The translations under genes were made by a program, and so were the position numbers. This document shows, in pieces, positions 20,081-20,455 of a DNA stretch of 20,455 nucleotides. Source of the DNA: Oscillospiraceae bacterium (GTDB taxonomy: Bacteria > Bacillota > Clostridia > Oscillospirales > Ruminococcaceae); NCBI GenBank assembly GCA_900757485.1, contig CAAEOA010000149.1, positions 1 to 20,455 of the forward strand, given 5' to 3'. Under the pieces are notes generated by a model. It ran no database searches. It saw only the letters and a list, made by a program, of their open reading frames with translations, and was not told the DNA's origin. Every line of letters starts with the position of its first letter. Positions within the stretch are counted from its first letter, which is position 1.

Positions 20081-20455
20081 GTGAAACTTGGTATGGTAGG
20101 ACTTCCTAATGTGGGAAAAAGCACATTATTTAATGCGTTGACGAATGCGGGGGCAGAATCTGCCAACTATCCGTTCTGTACAATTGAGCCGAATGTCGGA
20201 GTGGTATCGGTTCCGGACAAGCGGCTGGATGAATTGGCTAAAATGTATCATCCCGAAAAGTTTACCCCTGCCACCTTGGAGTTTGTGGATATTGCCGGTT
20301 TAGTAAAGGGTGCTTCAAAGGGGGAGGGGCTCGGCAACAAGTTTTTATCGAATATCCGGGAGGTTGATGCCATTATTCATGTTGTGCGTTGCTTTGAGGA
20401 TACGGATATCGTTCATGTAGACGGAGAAATCGGACCGGCTCGGGATATAGAAACC
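20081..20455 (+). CDS. ychF: Redox-regulated ATPase/GTPase YchF (OLA1 family), N-terminal part
   Basis: The first 125 codons of an Obg-related P-loop NTPase, truncated by the window edge. The product begins VKLGMVGLPNVGKSTLFNAL with the Walker A at residues 7-15. It continues through NYPFCTIEPNVGVV (switch region) and the G3 segment FVDIAGLVKGASKGEGLGN, then FLSNIREVDAIIHVVRCFED, all characteristic of YchF. Family members favour ATP over GTP, bind ribosomes and are linked to oxidative-stress responses. The start is GTG at 20081, 11 nt after AGAAAGG (20063-20069); the ATG at 20071 is in another frame. It has its own consensus-like promoter. Confidence 0.96.
   Translation, partial: MKLGMVGLPNVGKSTLFNALTNAGAESANYPFCTIEPNVGVVSVPDKRLDELAKMYHPEKFTPATLEFVDIAGLVKGASKGEGLGNKFLSNIREVDAIIHVVRCFEDTDIVHVDGEIGPARDIET

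Overview
The window reads as chromosomal DNA of a strictly anaerobic, endospore-forming, low-G+C Firmicute, most likely a member of the Clostridia (Oscillospiraceae/Ruminococcaceae-like). The evidence is an alpha/beta-type small acid-soluble spore protein, a pyruvate formate-lyase, a short two-cluster QueG, consensus sigma-A promoters, and ribosome binding sites dominated by AGAAAGG. Gene density is normal and most genes are housekeeping. No tRNA, rRNA, CRISPR array or insertion sequence was seen.

Left part (1-3142): ddl and the start of murI, overlapping by one base, form a minus-strand peptidoglycan-precursor operon. Divergent from it is a two-gene plus-strand operon encoding a TVP38/DedA-type membrane protein and a Qnr-like pentapeptide repeat protein. 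A perfect bidirectional terminator closes it.

Central minus-strand block (3144-9849): trmL and degV, then the lower-glycolysis cluster pgk-tpiA-gpmI with stem-loops in every intergenic gap, then pheA (chorismate mutase/prephenate dehydratase). pheA is preceded by a 39-bp near-perfect palindrome. trmL lacks a well-placed AUG/GUG start, and its only good Shine-Dalgarno faces an AUU codon.

Right-centre (10119-15577): a GNAT acetyltransferase and a monoacylglycerol-lipase-like hydrolase (plus); a spore protein and an ABC ATPase without a permease (minus); then pflB (plus). The ABC/pflB divergent region holds three copies of a 15-bp motif, one abutting the pflB -35 box.

Most interesting region (15622-18120): just after the pflB terminator lies a gene fusing an XRE-type helix-turn-helix to a complete desulfoferrodoxin/superoxide-reductase-like module. 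Both iron-site ligand sets are present by eye. Next, behind an 18-bp palindrome, is a self-contained three-gene phage-tail cassette: a baseplate/tail-fibre protein, an 85-aa accessory protein and a 39-aa XkdX-like protein overlapping it by ATGA. It has its own terminator and no other phage genes nearby. The candidate undescribed system is an iron/redox-responsive regulator lying between an oxygen-labile glycyl-radical enzyme and an orphan tail-fibre module; any regulatory link is inference.

Right end (18135-20455): a membrane-anchored polysaccharide deacetylase (minus), queG (plus) and the start of ychF (plus, truncated by the window edge).
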